A stretch of DNA of 64,000 nt from Hymenobacter edaphi (GTDB lineage: Bacteria; Bacteroidota; Bacteroidia; Cytophagales; Hymenobacteraceae), in the NCBI RefSeq assembly GCF_003258365.1, contig NZ_QHKM01000003.1, positions 62,001 through 126,000 of the forward strand. Direction: 5' to 3'. This document shows, in pieces, positions 36,697-45,319 of the stretch. The notes below the pieces were generated by a model. The model did no database searches. It was not told the DNA's origin and was given only the letters and a program-made list of their open reading frames with translations. Made by a program: the position numbers and the translations under genes. Position 1 is the stretch's first letter, and the number at the start of each line of letters is the position of its first letter.

Positions 36697-39189
36697 ATGG
36701 CCGTTAACGAAAACGCCGAACTCGAAGAACTCATTCGGAACGCCACCAGTGGCGGCGCGGCGCCGACGGCGCCGGCGGCCGAATCCGAAGACGACTCCGT
36801 GGGCGGCGGGCTGGACCTGCCCTTGCTGCTCTCCGTGGCGCGGCGCAGCCTGCCGTGGATGATTCTGCTGGTGCTGATTGGGCTGGCGGCCAGCTGGAGC
36901 TACCTGCGCTACACCAAGCCGCTGTACCGCTCCTCTTCCACCATCAAGATTGACGAAAAGCAGCAGGCCGGCGACCTGGGTTTGCTGGCCGCGGGTGCCC
37001 AGGCCGGGCAGCAGGGCATGAGCAAGCTGTCGGGCGAAGTCGAGTTGATCCAATCGGATCTGATTTACACTCGGTTGCGCGATTCGCTGGAGCTGGACGT
37101 GAATTACTATACCGAAGGCACGGTGCTGGAAACGGAGCTGTACCGTACCGCGCCGTTCCGGGTGGAGTACGCAGTGCGCGAGCCGCTGCAGTTTGGGCAG
37201 AAGTTCAGCGTGGAGGTGCTCGACCAGAACCGCTTCCGGCTAAGCTATGCCCAGGGCCAGGCCGAACAGGGCGGCGAGTACAGCTTCGGGGAAACCCTCA
37301 CAACGCCCGGCTTCACGCTGACGCTGGTGCGCACCCGTTTCTTCAACGAGCAAACCCCGGAAACGAAGTTTTTCTTCGTCATTAATACCCCCGAGGCCAT
37401 CAACGGCTACCTGGCGCAAAACCTGACCGTAAGCGTTATCAATCCCGACGCCAACACCATCGGAATTTCCTTTACCGACTATAACCCGGCCAAGGCGCGC
37501 GACATCGTCAACAAAATTGACTCGGTGTATCAGCAGGTGAAGCTGGCGCGCAACTACCAGAGCACCCAGCAGTCGATGGCCTTCCTCGACAGCCAGCTCA
37601 ACGGCAACCGGGATTCGCTGCAAAAGGCGGAAAACGCCCTGCAGGCCGCCGTGAAGCGCAACCGCACCTACGACGCCAAGGGCGACCTGGCCACCATCAC
37701 CACGCAGATGCAGGAGCTGGCCAAGCAGCGCGAGCAGATTCTGCGGCGGCAGGGCGTGCTCCAGGAACTGTCGCGGGTGGTGGAAACGGAGCGCTTGATA
37801 GGCAGCGACGAACTGACCGTGGAAGAAAGCATTCCGGGGCTGGCCGTGCTGCAGGACCCGCAGATCAGCCAGCAGCTGACCGTGCTCAACGAGCAGCAGC
37901 GGGAATTGCGCCAGGTGCTGCAGTCGTATCAGCCAACCACCACCGCGGTGCAGATTCGGCAGAGCCAGCTGGCCTTCACCAAGCGCAGCATCCGCCGCCT
38001 GCTGCAGCAGACGCTCAAGCTCACCAACGACGAGCTGAACGCGCTGACGCGGCAGCAGCAGCAGCTCGGCGGTGAGCTGCAGTCCTTACCGGGCAAGGAA
38101 ACCGAGCTGGCCCGCCTGCGCCGGCCGGTGGAGCTGTACGTGAGTTCCTACATGCTGCTGATGCAGAAGAAAGTGGACTTTGGCATTCAGAAAGCCGGCA
38201 CCACGGCCGACTTCCAGATTCTGTCGCCGGCCAGCCTGCCGAGCGAGCCTATTTCGCCGCAGAAGATGATGGTGTACGCCATCGGGCTGGCCGTGGGCGC
38301 GCTGCTGGGCCTGGGCCTGGTGGCCGGGCGCTACCTGCTGCACAACACCGTGACGAGCATCCGGGAGCTGGAGCGCAACACCGTGGCTCCGGTGCTGGGC
38401 GTGGTGCCTTCCTACGACAAGGAAAAGCTGGCCGTGTCGAAGCTGATTGTGGACAAGAATCCCAAATCCGCCATATCGGAGGCCATCCGTTCCATCCGGA
38501 CCAACCTGGAATTTGTGGCTAACTCCCGGCAGAAGCGGCTGATTTCGGTGACGTCGACGATTTCGGGCGAAGGCAAAACCTTCGTGGCGGTAAACCTGGG
38601 CGGTATCATTGCCCTCTCGGAGCAGCGCGTCATCATCATCGACCTGGATATGCGCAAGCCGAAGGTGAACCTGGCCTTCGACGCGGAAAACACCAAGGGC
38701 GTCAGCACCATTCTCATCGACCGCCACACGGTGCAGGAGTGCATTCAGCGCACCAGCATTCCGTCGCTGGACTTTATTTCGGCCGGTCCCACGCCGCCCA
38801 ACCCCTCGGAGCTGATTCTGCACCCGCAGTTCGACCAGATGCTGGAAGAGCTCAAGCGTACCTACGACGTTATCATCATCGACACCCCGCCGGTGGGCCT
38901 GGTGACCGATGGTGTGCTGATCATGCGCAAGGTCGACGTGCCGATTTACATCGTGCGCGCTGGCTACTCGAAGAAGGCCTTCCTCAAGAACATCAACAAG
39001 CTGGTGCGCGGCAGCGGCTTCAGCAAGCTGACCACCATCCTCAACGACGCCCAGGCCGGCGGCATGTACGGCTACGGGTACGGCTACGGGTATGGCTACG
39101 GCTACGGCTACGGCACGGGCTACGGCTACTACGAAGAAACCCAGGCCCCCACGGGGCTGCTGGCCCGCCTGCGCCGCCGCTTTTCGTAA
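36697..39189 (+). CDS. Polysaccharide co-polymerase / tyrosine autokinase (Wzc-like)
   Basis: 830 residues: Wzz-type domain with two transmembrane helices (about 48-66 and 525-548), a long periplasmic coiled coil between them (residues ~270-480, Gln/Leu-rich), and a cytoplasmic BY-kinase domain with Walker A (Lys627 in SGEGKT), Walker A' (IIIDLDMRKPK) and Walker B (VIIIDTPPVG). The C-terminus is the tyrosine cluster: GGMYGYGYGYGYGYGYGYGT then GYGYYEE, which holds more than ten tyrosines and is the expected autophosphorylation site. BY-kinases control chain length and export of capsule or exopolysaccharide; the adjacent phosphatase reverses this. Confidence 0.94.
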   Translation: MAVNENAELEELIRNATSGGAAPTAPAAESEDDSVGGGLDLPLLLSVARRSLPWMILLVLIGLAASWSYLRYTKPLYRSSSTIKIDEKQQAGDLGLLAAGAQAGQQGMSKLSGEVELIQSDLIYTRLRDSLELDVNYYTEGTVLETELYRTAPFRVEYAVREPLQFGQKFSVEVLDQNRFRLSYAQGQAEQGGEYSFGETLTTPGFTLTLVRTRFFNEQTPETKFFFVINTPEAINGYLAQNLTVSVINPDANTIGISFTDYNPAKARDIVNKIDSVYQQVKLARNYQSTQQSMAFLDSQLNGNRDSLQKAENALQAAVKRNRTYDAKGDLATITTQMQELAKQREQILRRQGVLQELSRVVETERLIGSDELTVEESIPGLAVLQDPQISQQLTVLNEQQRELRQVLQSYQPTTTAVQIRQSQLAFTKRSIRRLLQQTLKLTNDELNALTRQQQQLGGELQSLPGKETELARLRRPVELYVSSYMLLMQKKVDFGIQKAGTTADFQILSPASLPSEPISPQKMMVYAIGLAVGALLGLGLVAGRYLLHNTVTSIRELERNTVAPVLGVVPSYDKEKLAVSKLIVDKNPKSAISEAIRSIRTNLEFVANSRQKRLISVTSTISGEGKTFVAVNLGGIIALSEQRVIIIDLDMRKPKVNLAFDAENTKGVSTILIDRHTVQECIQRTSIPSLDFISAGPTPPNPSELILHPQFDQMLEELKRTYDVIIIDTPPVGLVTDGVLIMRKVDVPIYIVRAGYSKKAFLKNINKLVRGSGFSKLTTILNDAQAGGMYGYGYGYGYGYGYGYGTGYGYYEETQAPTGLLARLRRRFS
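39061..39132 (+). repeat. Short GGCTAC/GGGTAC tandem repeat encoding the tyrosine tail
   Basis: About nine near-identical six-base units (GGCTAC, GGGTAC, GGGTAT) encode a Tyr-Gly run in the autokinase tail. Repeat-length changes here would alter the number of phosphorylatable tyrosines without shifting the frame. Confidence 0.75.
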
Positions 39190-39201
39190 GTTGCCGCCTC
39201 T

Positions 39202-39957
39202 ATGGCTTCTTTTTTCCAAAAGCTTTTCGGTCGGAGTGCGGCTGTAGTGCCGGCTACGCTGGCCTCGCTGGGCACCGACATGCACTCCCACCTGCTGCCC
39301 GGCCTCGACGATGGGGCCGAAACGCTGGAGCAGTCGGTGGAGTTGCTGCGCCTGATGCAGGGCCTGGGCTACCGCAAGCTGGTGATGACGCCCCACATCA
39401 TGGGCGACTTTTACCGCAACACCCCCGAGGGGGTGCGCGGCGCGCTGGCCAGCCTGCGGCAGGCCGCCGCCGCCGCGGGCATAGCGGTGGAGCTGGACTG
39501 CGCGGCGGAATACTACCTCGACGAGTTCTTCATGCGGCGCCTGGAAACCCGGGATGAGCTGCTCAGCTTCGGCGGCGACAAGCGGTACTTGCTCTTCGAG
39601 ACGTCGTACATCAACGAGCCGTTCAACCTGCAGGAAGCGGTGTTCGGGCTGAAGTCGGCCGGCTACCAGCCGGTGCTGGCCCACCCGGAGCGCTACACGT
39701 ACCTGTACGGCCGCTTCGGGGAGCTGGAAAAAATCCGCGAAAACGGCGCCCTGCTGCAGCTCAACCTCAACTCCCTGGTGGGCTACTACTCCAGCGGCGC
39801 CAAGCGCGTGGCCGAAAAGCTCATCGACGCGGGCCTGGTCGACTTCGTGGGTACCGACGCGCACAACCTCAAACACATGTCGGCCCTGAACCGGGTGCTG
39901 GAAAGCGAGTACCTGCCCAAGCTGCTGCGCTTGCCGCTGCGCAACGCGGAACTGTAA
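39202..39957 (+). CDS. PHP-type protein tyrosine phosphatase (CpsB/YwqE-like)
   Basis: 251 residues of the CpsB/CapC family. Metal ligands of the PHP fold are visible: DMHSHLLPGLDDGA (about residue 30), MTPHIMGDFY, and the later LAHPERYTYLYG and VGTDAHNLKHM. These bind Mn2+ or Fe2+ and dephosphorylate the tyrosine tail of the autokinase encoded just upstream (12-bp gap). The set export lipoprotein - autokinase - phosphatase is the usual core of a capsule or exopolysaccharide cluster; here no glycosyltransferases follow, so the biosynthetic genes must be elsewhere. Confidence 0.92.
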   Translation: MASFFQKLFGRSAAVVPATLASLGTDMHSHLLPGLDDGAETLEQSVELLRLMQGLGYRKLVMTPHIMGDFYRNTPEGVRGALASLRQAAAAAGIAVELDCAAEYYLDEFFMRRLETRDELLSFGGDKRYLLFETSYINEPFNLQEAVFGLKSAGYQPVLAHPERYTYLYGRFGELEKIRENGALLQLNLNSLVGYYSSGAKRVAEKLIDAGLVDFVGTDAHNLKHMSALNRVLESEYLPKLLRLPLRNAEL

Positions 39958-39960
39958 ATC

Positions 39961-40050
39961 AATGAGTGAATAAGCAAGTGAGCGAATGAGTGATTCTCGT
40001 ATGAACGTCCCTTTAACTCACTCATTCGCCCATTTACTCATTCACGCATT
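39961..40050. repeat. Intergenic palindrome with tandem-repeat arms (locus 1)
   Basis: The left arm 39961-39993 and right arm 40018-40050 match at 28 of 33 positions as inverted repeats with no gaps. Each arm itself is built of tandem variants of GAATGAGTGA. The palindrome fills the gap between the phosphatase gene and the epimerase gene. Confidence 0.75.
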
Positions 40051-40056
40051 GAACCT

Positions 40057-41070
40057 ATGATTTTCGTTACCGGCGGCAGCGGCCTTGTGGGTTCCTACCT
40101 GATTCCGGCTTTGCTGGCGCGAGGCCTGAGCGTGCGGGCGCTGTACCGCCGGGCCGTGCCCCGGCACGTGCCCGGCCACGAGCGGGTGGAGTGGGTGGAA
40201 GGCGAGCTGCGCGACTCCGGCGTGCTGCGCGACGCGCTGGCCGGCGTTACGCACGTGTTTCATTGCGCGGGCCTCGTGTCGTACGCCCCGCAGGATGCCG
40301 AGCTGCTGCGGCAGGTAAACGTGGAAGGCACCGCGGCCGTGGTCGATGCCTGCCTGGCGCGGCCGGGCGTGCGGCTGTGCTACGTGTCGTCGGTGGCGGC
40401 GCTGGGCGGGCTGCCCGAAACGGCCACCGGGCCCGAGCTGGACGAATCGGCCAAATGGGACCTGGGCGCGGCTCACGGCCACTACGCTACCAGCAAGTAT
40501 CTGGGCGAGACGGAGGTGTGGCGCGGCGTGGCCGAAGGGCTGTCGGCCGTCATCGTGAATCCCTCGGTTATCCTGGGCGCCACCGACTGGAAGCGGAGCA
40601 GTACCCGACTATTTCGCTACGCTCACCAGCAGCATTCGTTTTACACGCCGGGAAGCGTTAATTTTGTAGATGTACGCGACGTGGTGACGGCCATGCTGCG
40701 GCTGACCTTAGACCTTGCGGTGACGGGCGAACGGTACATCCTGAGTGCCGGCGCGCTGCCGCTGGGGGAGTTTTTCCGGCAGGCGGCTGCCTGCTTCGGC
40801 AAGAAGCCGCCCACGGTGGAAGTGCCCGACTGGGCGGCCGAGGCCATCTGGCGGCTGGAACACCTGCGCAGCCTGGCCACCGGCTCCCGGCCGCTGATTA
40901 CCAAGGACACCGCCCGCGCCGGGCGGCGGCCGGTGGTGTACCAGGCCGGGAAGGCGGAGCAGGCTGTGGGCCTGCGCTTCCGGCCGGTGGCGGAAACCAT
41001 CCGCTGGGCCTGCGCGGCCCTGGCGGCCGGGCCGAACTCGCAGCCGGTTCCGGGGGTTATAGTTCCCTAG
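40057..41070 (+). CDS. NAD-dependent epimerase/dehydratase (extended SDR)
   Basis: 337 residues. N-terminal Rossmann motif TGGSGLVGSYL (GxxGxxG), then VTHVFHCAGLVSY and the catalytic YxxxK (YATSKYLGE, about residues 146-150) with Ser in SSVAALGG. The C-terminal half (SVNFVDVRDVVTAML, then YILSAG) is typical of NAD-dependent sugar-nucleotide or dihydroflavonol-type reductases. Probably an oxidoreductase or epimerase acting on a sugar nucleotide or lipid intermediate; the exact substrate is unclear. It follows the exopolysaccharide genes and could take part in their pathway, but a palindrome separates them. Confidence 0.82.
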   Translation: MIFVTGGSGLVGSYLIPALLARGLSVRALYRRAVPRHVPGHERVEWVEGELRDSGVLRDALAGVTHVFHCAGLVSYAPQDAELLRQVNVEGTAAVVDACLARPGVRLCYVSSVAALGGLPETATGPELDESAKWDLGAAHGHYATSKYLGETEVWRGVAEGLSAVIVNPSVILGATDWKRSSTRLFRYAHQQHSFYTPGSVNFVDVRDVVTAMLRLTLDLAVTGERYILSAGALPLGEFFRQAAACFGKKPPTVEVPDWAAEAIWRLEHLRSLATGSRPLITKDTARAGRRPVVYQAGKAEQAVGLRFRPVAETIRWACAALAAGPNSQPVPGVIVP

Positions 41071-41151
41071 GAGCCGCGCGCCGAAACGGGCAGCGCCGTA
41101 CAGAGAAAGGACGCGGAAGCCGACCCCGGCCGCCGCGGCCGTTGCTGATTA

Positions 41152-42555
41152 ATGAGAATGAACGAACAGTCTGAGGAACGGGATGAGGTGTTGGCCACGG
41201 TGCGCCGCTTTGAGCGCATGCTGGCCGATGGCGAACCGGCGTTTTTTGATCTGGCCGATTTTGAAAGCATTATCGACCACTATACCCAATCCGCGCAATT
41301 TGATAAAGCCCTGCAGGCCTGCGAGGCGGCCGTGGCCCAGTACCCGTTCAGCACCGAGCTGCTGATCGACCGGGCGCAGGTGCTGGCCATGCGCGGGCAG
41401 TACCCCGAGGCGCTCAAGCAGATCGACGAGGTAGCCGAGCGCGACCCGGACAACGCCGACGTGGCCGTGACCCGGGGCATCGTCTCGACGCAGCAGGGCG
41501 ACTACCCGGCGGCCGTGGCGTACTTTCTGCAGGGCGCCGAGCGGGCCCCCGACCGCGACGACATCTACTTCAACCTCGGCCTGGCCTACCAGCAGTGGCA
41601 GAAGTTTAAGAGCGCGGCCCGCAACTACAAGCAAAGCCTGAAGCTCAACCCCGACAACGACGCGGCGGTGCAGGAGCTGCTCTACTGCCTGGAAGTATCG
41701 GGGCGCCTGGACAGCAACCTGGAGTTTTTCCGCCGCTTCACCGACGAGGACCCGTACTCGACCATTGCCTGGTACAACCTCGGGCAGGCCTACTACAAGG
41801 CCGTGCAGTACGGCAACGCGGCCCAGGCCTTCGACTACGCCATCGTCATCGACCCGAAGTTCTACGAGGCGCACGCCTACCTGGCCAGCTGCTTCGTGAG
41901 CATGGAGGAGTACCAGCGCGCCATCGAGGAGTTTCAGCTCAGCTACGAGGAGGGGGAGCCTACCGCAGAGGCGCTGTGCAACATCGGGGAGTGCTACGAG
42001 AAGCTGCGCCAGTGGGACCTTTCGCGGCGGCACTACCAGAAAGCCCTGGACCTCGACCCGGAAATGGACGAGGCCTGGTTTGGCATCGGGGTGATTCTGG
42101 ATGCGCAGGAGCACTGGTTTCAGGCCCTGCATTACTACCGCAAGGCCGTGGGCCTGTACGCCGACAGCGGCGAGTACTGGGTGGCCCTGGCCGGGGCCGA
42201 GTACCAGGTGGGCAACATCGTGTCGGCGCTGGAAGCCTACGAAAAGGCCACCGAGGTGCAGCCCGACATGCCCGAGGGCTGGATCAACTGGAGCGCCATC
42301 CTTTACGAGCAGGGCAACTACGACGCGGCCATCGACCTGATGAAGACGGCCACCGAGCTGCTGCCCGAAGATGCGGAGCTGCTGTACCGCCTCTGCGCCT
42401 ACCAGCTGGCCGCCGGCCGCTACCGCCAGGCTTACGACGTACTCGAAAATGCCTTACTTTTGGACTTCGACAAGCACCGCCTGCTCTTCGAGTTCTTCCC
42501 GGAGCTGGAGCAGCAGCGCGCCCTCACCCGCCTGATCGAGCAATACCGGAAGTAA
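41152..42555 (+). CDS. Tetratricopeptide-repeat protein
   Basis: 467 residues, all helical, with about ten TPR units (for example DIYFNLGLAYQQWQKFKSAA, TIAWYNLGQAYYKAVQYGNA, EAWFGIGVILDAQEHWFQAL). No signal peptide, transmembrane helix or enzymatic domain is visible, so it is a cytoplasmic scaffold. The ATG at 41152 is used; a second methionine at 41158 is possible. It is followed by an intrinsic terminator at 42594. Function unknown. Confidence 0.88.
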   Translation: MRMNEQSEERDEVLATVRRFERMLADGEPAFFDLADFESIIDHYTQSAQFDKALQACEAAVAQYPFSTELLIDRAQVLAMRGQYPEALKQIDEVAERDPDNADVAVTRGIVSTQQGDYPAAVAYFLQGAERAPDRDDIYFNLGLAYQQWQKFKSAARNYKQSLKLNPDNDAAVQELLYCLEVSGRLDSNLEFFRRFTDEDPYSTIAWYNLGQAYYKAVQYGNAAQAFDYAIVIDPKFYEAHAYLASCFVSMEEYQRAIEEFQLSYEEGEPTAEALCNIGECYEKLRQWDLSRRHYQKALDLDPEMDEAWFGIGVILDAQEHWFQALHYYRKAVGLYADSGEYWVALAGAEYQVGNIVSALEAYEKATEVQPDMPEGWINWSAILYEQGNYDAAIDLMKTATELLPEDAELLYRLCAYQLAAGRYRQAYDVLENALLLDFDKHRLLFEFFPELEQQRALTRLIEQYRK

Positions 42556-42689
42556 ATGGCTGAATGGCTGACTTGTTAAAGGGCTGATACCAGGAATGGC
42601 TGTTTGGGCTACGGCGCCAAACGGCCATTCTTTTTTGTGTCATTGCCTGCACAAGCAGCCATTTAGCCATTTAGCCATTTGACCCCTCC
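42555..42689. repeat. Intergenic palindrome with tandem-repeat arms (locus 2)
   Basis: The left part (from AAATGGCTGAATGGCTG at ~42554) is complementary to a right part rich in AGCCATTTAGCCATTTAG (42657-42680). As at 39961 and 50303, each arm is a short tandem repeat. A separate hairpin terminator (42594-42637) lies inside. Confidence 0.65.
42594..42637 (+). terminator. Intrinsic terminator of the TPR gene
   Basis: GAATGGCTGTTTGG (42594-42607) pairs with CCAAACGGCCATTC (42617-42630), followed by TTTTTT. Confidence 0.86.
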
Positions 42690-42696
42690 AAACCAG

Positions 42697-43530
42697 ATGA
42701 ACTACACCCTCTCGCAAATCCCCGAACGCACCCAGAAACCGCGCGAACAAGGCTTTACCATGGTCATGGACAAGGGCCTGAGCGTGCGCGAAGTCGAAGA
42801 CTTCCTGGAAGTCGGGGCCGACTACACCGACATCGTGAAGCTGGGCTGGGCCACCTCCTACGTGACCAGCAACCTGCAGCGCAAGCTCGACGCCTACAAG
42901 GAGGCCGGCATTCCGGTGTACTTCGGCGGCACCTTGTTCGAAGCCTTCATCATCCGCAACCAGTTCGACGACTACCGCCGCCTGCTCGACCAGTTCGGCA
43001 TGGAGTACGCCGAGGTGTCGGACGGCTCCATCGAGCTGGACCACGACCGGAAGCTGGATTTTATCCGCCAGCTGGCGGGGCAGGTGAAAGTGCTGTCGGA
43101 GGTGGGCTCGAAGGACGCGGAGAAAATCATTCCGCCCTACAAGTGGATTGCCCAGATGCGCACCGAGCTGGAAGCCGGCGCCATCAAGGTTATCGGTGAG
43201 GCTCGCGAGGCCGGCAACGTGGGCTTGTTCCGCTCGACGGGCGAGGTGCGCTCGGGCTTGGTGGAAGAAATTCTGACCCAGATTCCCTTCGAAAAAATCC
43301 TCTGGGAAGCCCCGCAGAAAGCCCAGCAGGTGTGGTTTATCAAGATGCTGGGGGCCAACGTGAACCTGGGCAACATCGCCCCGAACGAGGTCATTTCGCT
43401 GGAAACCATTCGCCTCGGTTTGCGCGGCGACACGTTCTCGCACTTCCTCGACATGGACGCGGTGGACCCGATGTTCAAGCCCGTGGAAAAGCCGGGCAAC
43501 AAGCCGGGTACTTCGATGCCGCGCGGGTAA
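42697..43530 (+). CDS. Phosphosulfolactate synthase-like protein (ComA family)
   Basis: 277 residues. The family (phosphosulfolactate synthase, ComA) adds sulfite to phosphoenolpyruvate to give phosphosulfolactate, the first step of coenzyme M synthesis in methanogens, and has homologues in bacteria. Typical features: the N-terminal PREQGFTMVMDKGLS, DYTDIVKLGWATSYV, YFGGTLFEAFIIRNQFDDY and KVLSEVGSKD near residue 130, a TIM-barrel layout, and the C-terminal IAPNEVISLETIRLGLRGD. ATG 42697 is chosen over the upstream TTG at 42679, which would add six residues. In a bacterium without coenzyme M the product probably feeds cysteate or sulfonolipid synthesis, but this is inferred. Confidence 0.85.
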   Translation: MNYTLSQIPERTQKPREQGFTMVMDKGLSVREVEDFLEVGADYTDIVKLGWATSYVTSNLQRKLDAYKEAGIPVYFGGTLFEAFIIRNQFDDYRRLLDQFGMEYAEVSDGSIELDHDRKLDFIRQLAGQVKVLSEVGSKDAEKIIPPYKWIAQMRTELEAGAIKVIGEAREAGNVGLFRSTGEVRSGLVEEILTQIPFEKILWEAPQKAQQVWFIKMLGANVNLGNIAPNEVISLETIRLGLRGDTFSHFLDMDAVDPMFKPVEKPGNKPGTSMPRG

Positions 43531-43553
43531 GGCACCCGCTCGCTTTACAGCTC

Positions 43554-43592
43554 ACAAGCTCTGGCCGTGCCGGTCAGAGCTTGTTGGTTTTC
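43554..43592 (+). terminator. Intrinsic terminator after the phosphosulfolactate synthase gene
   Basis: ACAAGCTCTG (43554-43563) pairs with CAGAGCTTGT (43575-43584), followed by TGGTTTTCC. Confidence 0.75.
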
Positions 43593-43646
43593 CAGCCCAG
43601 GCGTTCCGGAAATACTTTATCTTCAGCCCGTTCAACGACCATTGCC

Positions 43647-44447
43647 ATGCGCTGTCATTACTTCGCTTCCGCCTGGCTGCTGCTGCCGACCCTGGCCGTC
43701 GGGCAGACGGTACAGCCCACCGGCGCCCCGACTACGCCCGTGAATTGGCAGTCCCCCGCGTCGGGTGGGGCCTCCTTTTCGGACGCGTACGGCCTGGATT
43801 TGAACGGCGACGGCACGGCGGACCTGGGATTCACCAACGTTTATACCGCGCCGGCCGGGCCGGGCTCCCCCACCATGCGCACGTTTGTGGTGGGCGCCCG
43901 CCATGCCGCGGTGGAGCTGGCCACGGATTCGGTGGAATTTGACAGCGCGAAACGCCTGCAGGCCGGGCAGCTCATCCGCCACGGCATCCGCTGGGGCAAC
44001 ACGGGCTACATCGACTACGAACTGGTCGGCAACGGTGGCGTCGGGGGGCGAGGCTTCTTCCGCGACGGTGCCCCGGGCTTCGTGGTGGCGCGCATGGCGG
44101 TGGCCGGCAGGTGGCAGTATTGGTGGATTCAGGTGGAGTCGCGCAGCGGCGGCAACCGGCGCGTCAATTACTACGGCGTGTCGCCGGAACGGCCGCTGCG
44201 GGTGGCCAGTCCGGTCGGCCGCGTGGCGCTGCAAGCGTACCCGAACCCGGCCACAACGGCCTGGCAGGTGCAGACCAGCTACCAGGGGCCGTACCGCCTG
44301 CTCGACCAGGTGGGCCGCGTAGTGCGCCGCGGGCAGCTTGGCCCGGGCGAAGCCCAGCTGCCCGCCGCTGAGCTGCCGGCCGGCCTTTACCGGCTGGAGC
44401 TGAGCAACGCGCTGAATGCCCGGCTGACGCTGGTCAAACAGCAGTAA
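43647..44447 (+). CDS. Secreted protein with T9SS type A sorting domain
   Basis: 266 residues from ATG 43647. A signal peptide (MRCHYFASAWLLLPTLAVGQ) is followed by a compact beta domain (residues 30-180) with WQSPASGGASFSDAYGLDLN and a Ca-binding-like DLNGDGTADLGF loop, typical of Hymenobacter extracellular proteins. The C-terminus is a type A sorting domain (LQAYPNPATTAWQVQ ... LPAGLYRLELSNALNARLTL). The sorting domain predicts secretion and attachment to the surface through A-LPS. No catalytic motif. It stands alone after a terminator. Confidence 0.82.
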   Translation: MRCHYFASAWLLLPTLAVGQTVQPTGAPTTPVNWQSPASGGASFSDAYGLDLNGDGTADLGFTNVYTAPAGPGSPTMRTFVVGARHAAVELATDSVEFDSAKRLQAGQLIRHGIRWGNTGYIDYELVGNGGVGGRGFFRDGAPGFVVARMAVAGRWQYWWIQVESRSGGNRRVNYYGVSPERPLRVASPVGRVALQAYPNPATTAWQVQTSYQGPYRLLDQVGRVVRRGQLGPGEAQLPAAELPAGLYRLELSNALNARLTLVKQQ

Positions 44448-44687
44448 CCGGAACCCGGTCCGGCCTTATTCAGCGCCCGGCGGTGGATTTTTAGTGATAC
44501 AACGCGCGTTGGCCGCGCACAAGTAAGCCGCCAGCTGCGGCTGCCGGCGCGCCAGGCCCCGCTGGCAGTGCTCCGCCCGCGGCAACGCGCGGCTGCCGAC
44601 GGGATACTGGCGGCTGGCCGCTACCGCCCGCCGGCAGCACCCGGGCTGCGGGGCAAGTTTTACCTTGCGCACCAATTTCGTCCGCCT

Positions 44688-45245
44688 ATGCTCACCGTTC
44701 AGCTACTGCCCTTTCCGGAGCTGCGCACGCCGCGCCTGCTGCTGCGCCGCCTCACCGCCGCCGATGCACCCGCCATCCTGCGTCTGCGCTCCGATGCCCG
44801 CGTGATGCGCTACCTCGACCGCGACCCCGCCAGCGGCCTGCCCGACGCGCTGGAGCTGCTCGGGCGCATCGACGCGGCGCTGGCTGACAACTCGGGCCTC
44901 AACTGGGGCGTGGCGCGGGCCGAGGCGCCCGAGGCCCTGCTGGGCACCTGCGGCGCCTGGCGTCTGGATCTGGCCCATCACCGCGGCGAAATCGGCTACA
45001 GCCTGCTGCCCGAAGCCTGGGGGCAGGGGCTGATGAGCGAGGCCCTGGCCGAGGTGTGCCGCTACTGCTTCGACGGGCTGCACCTGCACAGCCTGGAAGC
45101 CAACGTGAATCCGCAGAACGAGGCTTCCATCCGGCTGCTGGAGCGGCAGGGCTTCGTGCGCGAGGCCTACTTCCGCGAGAACTACTACTACCGCGGGCAG
45201 TTTCTGGACTCGGCTATATACTCGCTGCTGGCGCCGAAGCCGTAA
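44688..45245 (+). CDS. GNAT-family N-acetyltransferase (RimJ/RimL type)
   Basis: 185 residues from ATG 44688. N-terminal LRTPRLLLRRLTAADAPAI is the hallmark of the RimJ/RimL subfamily; the acetyl-CoA loop is in EIGYSLLPEAWGQGLMSEAL (about residues 105-120, QGxG/A) and the final SIRLLERQGFVREAYFRENY strand-helix is also typical. Members acetylate protein N-termini (ribosomal proteins) or small molecules. Longer in-frame starts before 44688 would add a non-conserved, GC-rich segment. Substrate unknown. Confidence 0.88.
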   Translation: MLTVQLLPFPELRTPRLLLRRLTAADAPAILRLRSDARVMRYLDRDPASGLPDALELLGRIDAALADNSGLNWGVARAEAPEALLGTCGAWRLDLAHHRGEIGYSLLPEAWGQGLMSEALAEVCRYCFDGLHLHSLEANVNPQNEASIRLLERQGFVREAYFRENYYYRGQFLDSAIYSLLAPKP

Positions 45246-45319
45246 GTCGGCCCGGGGCGCAGCCACGTTGTATCAGCGCCCCGGGCCCTGTCGTAGTAGC
45301 GTTTCTTTGCCGTTAGTCC

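Noticed and set aside
44466-44675. Small Cys-containing protein on the minus strand between the small T9SS gene and the GNAT gene
   Set aside because: It has no signal peptide or recognisable fold, and its first half is Arg/Pro-rich like GC-rich noise. The C-terminal part (LAAYLCAANARC) looks slightly protein-like, but it is not enough to call.
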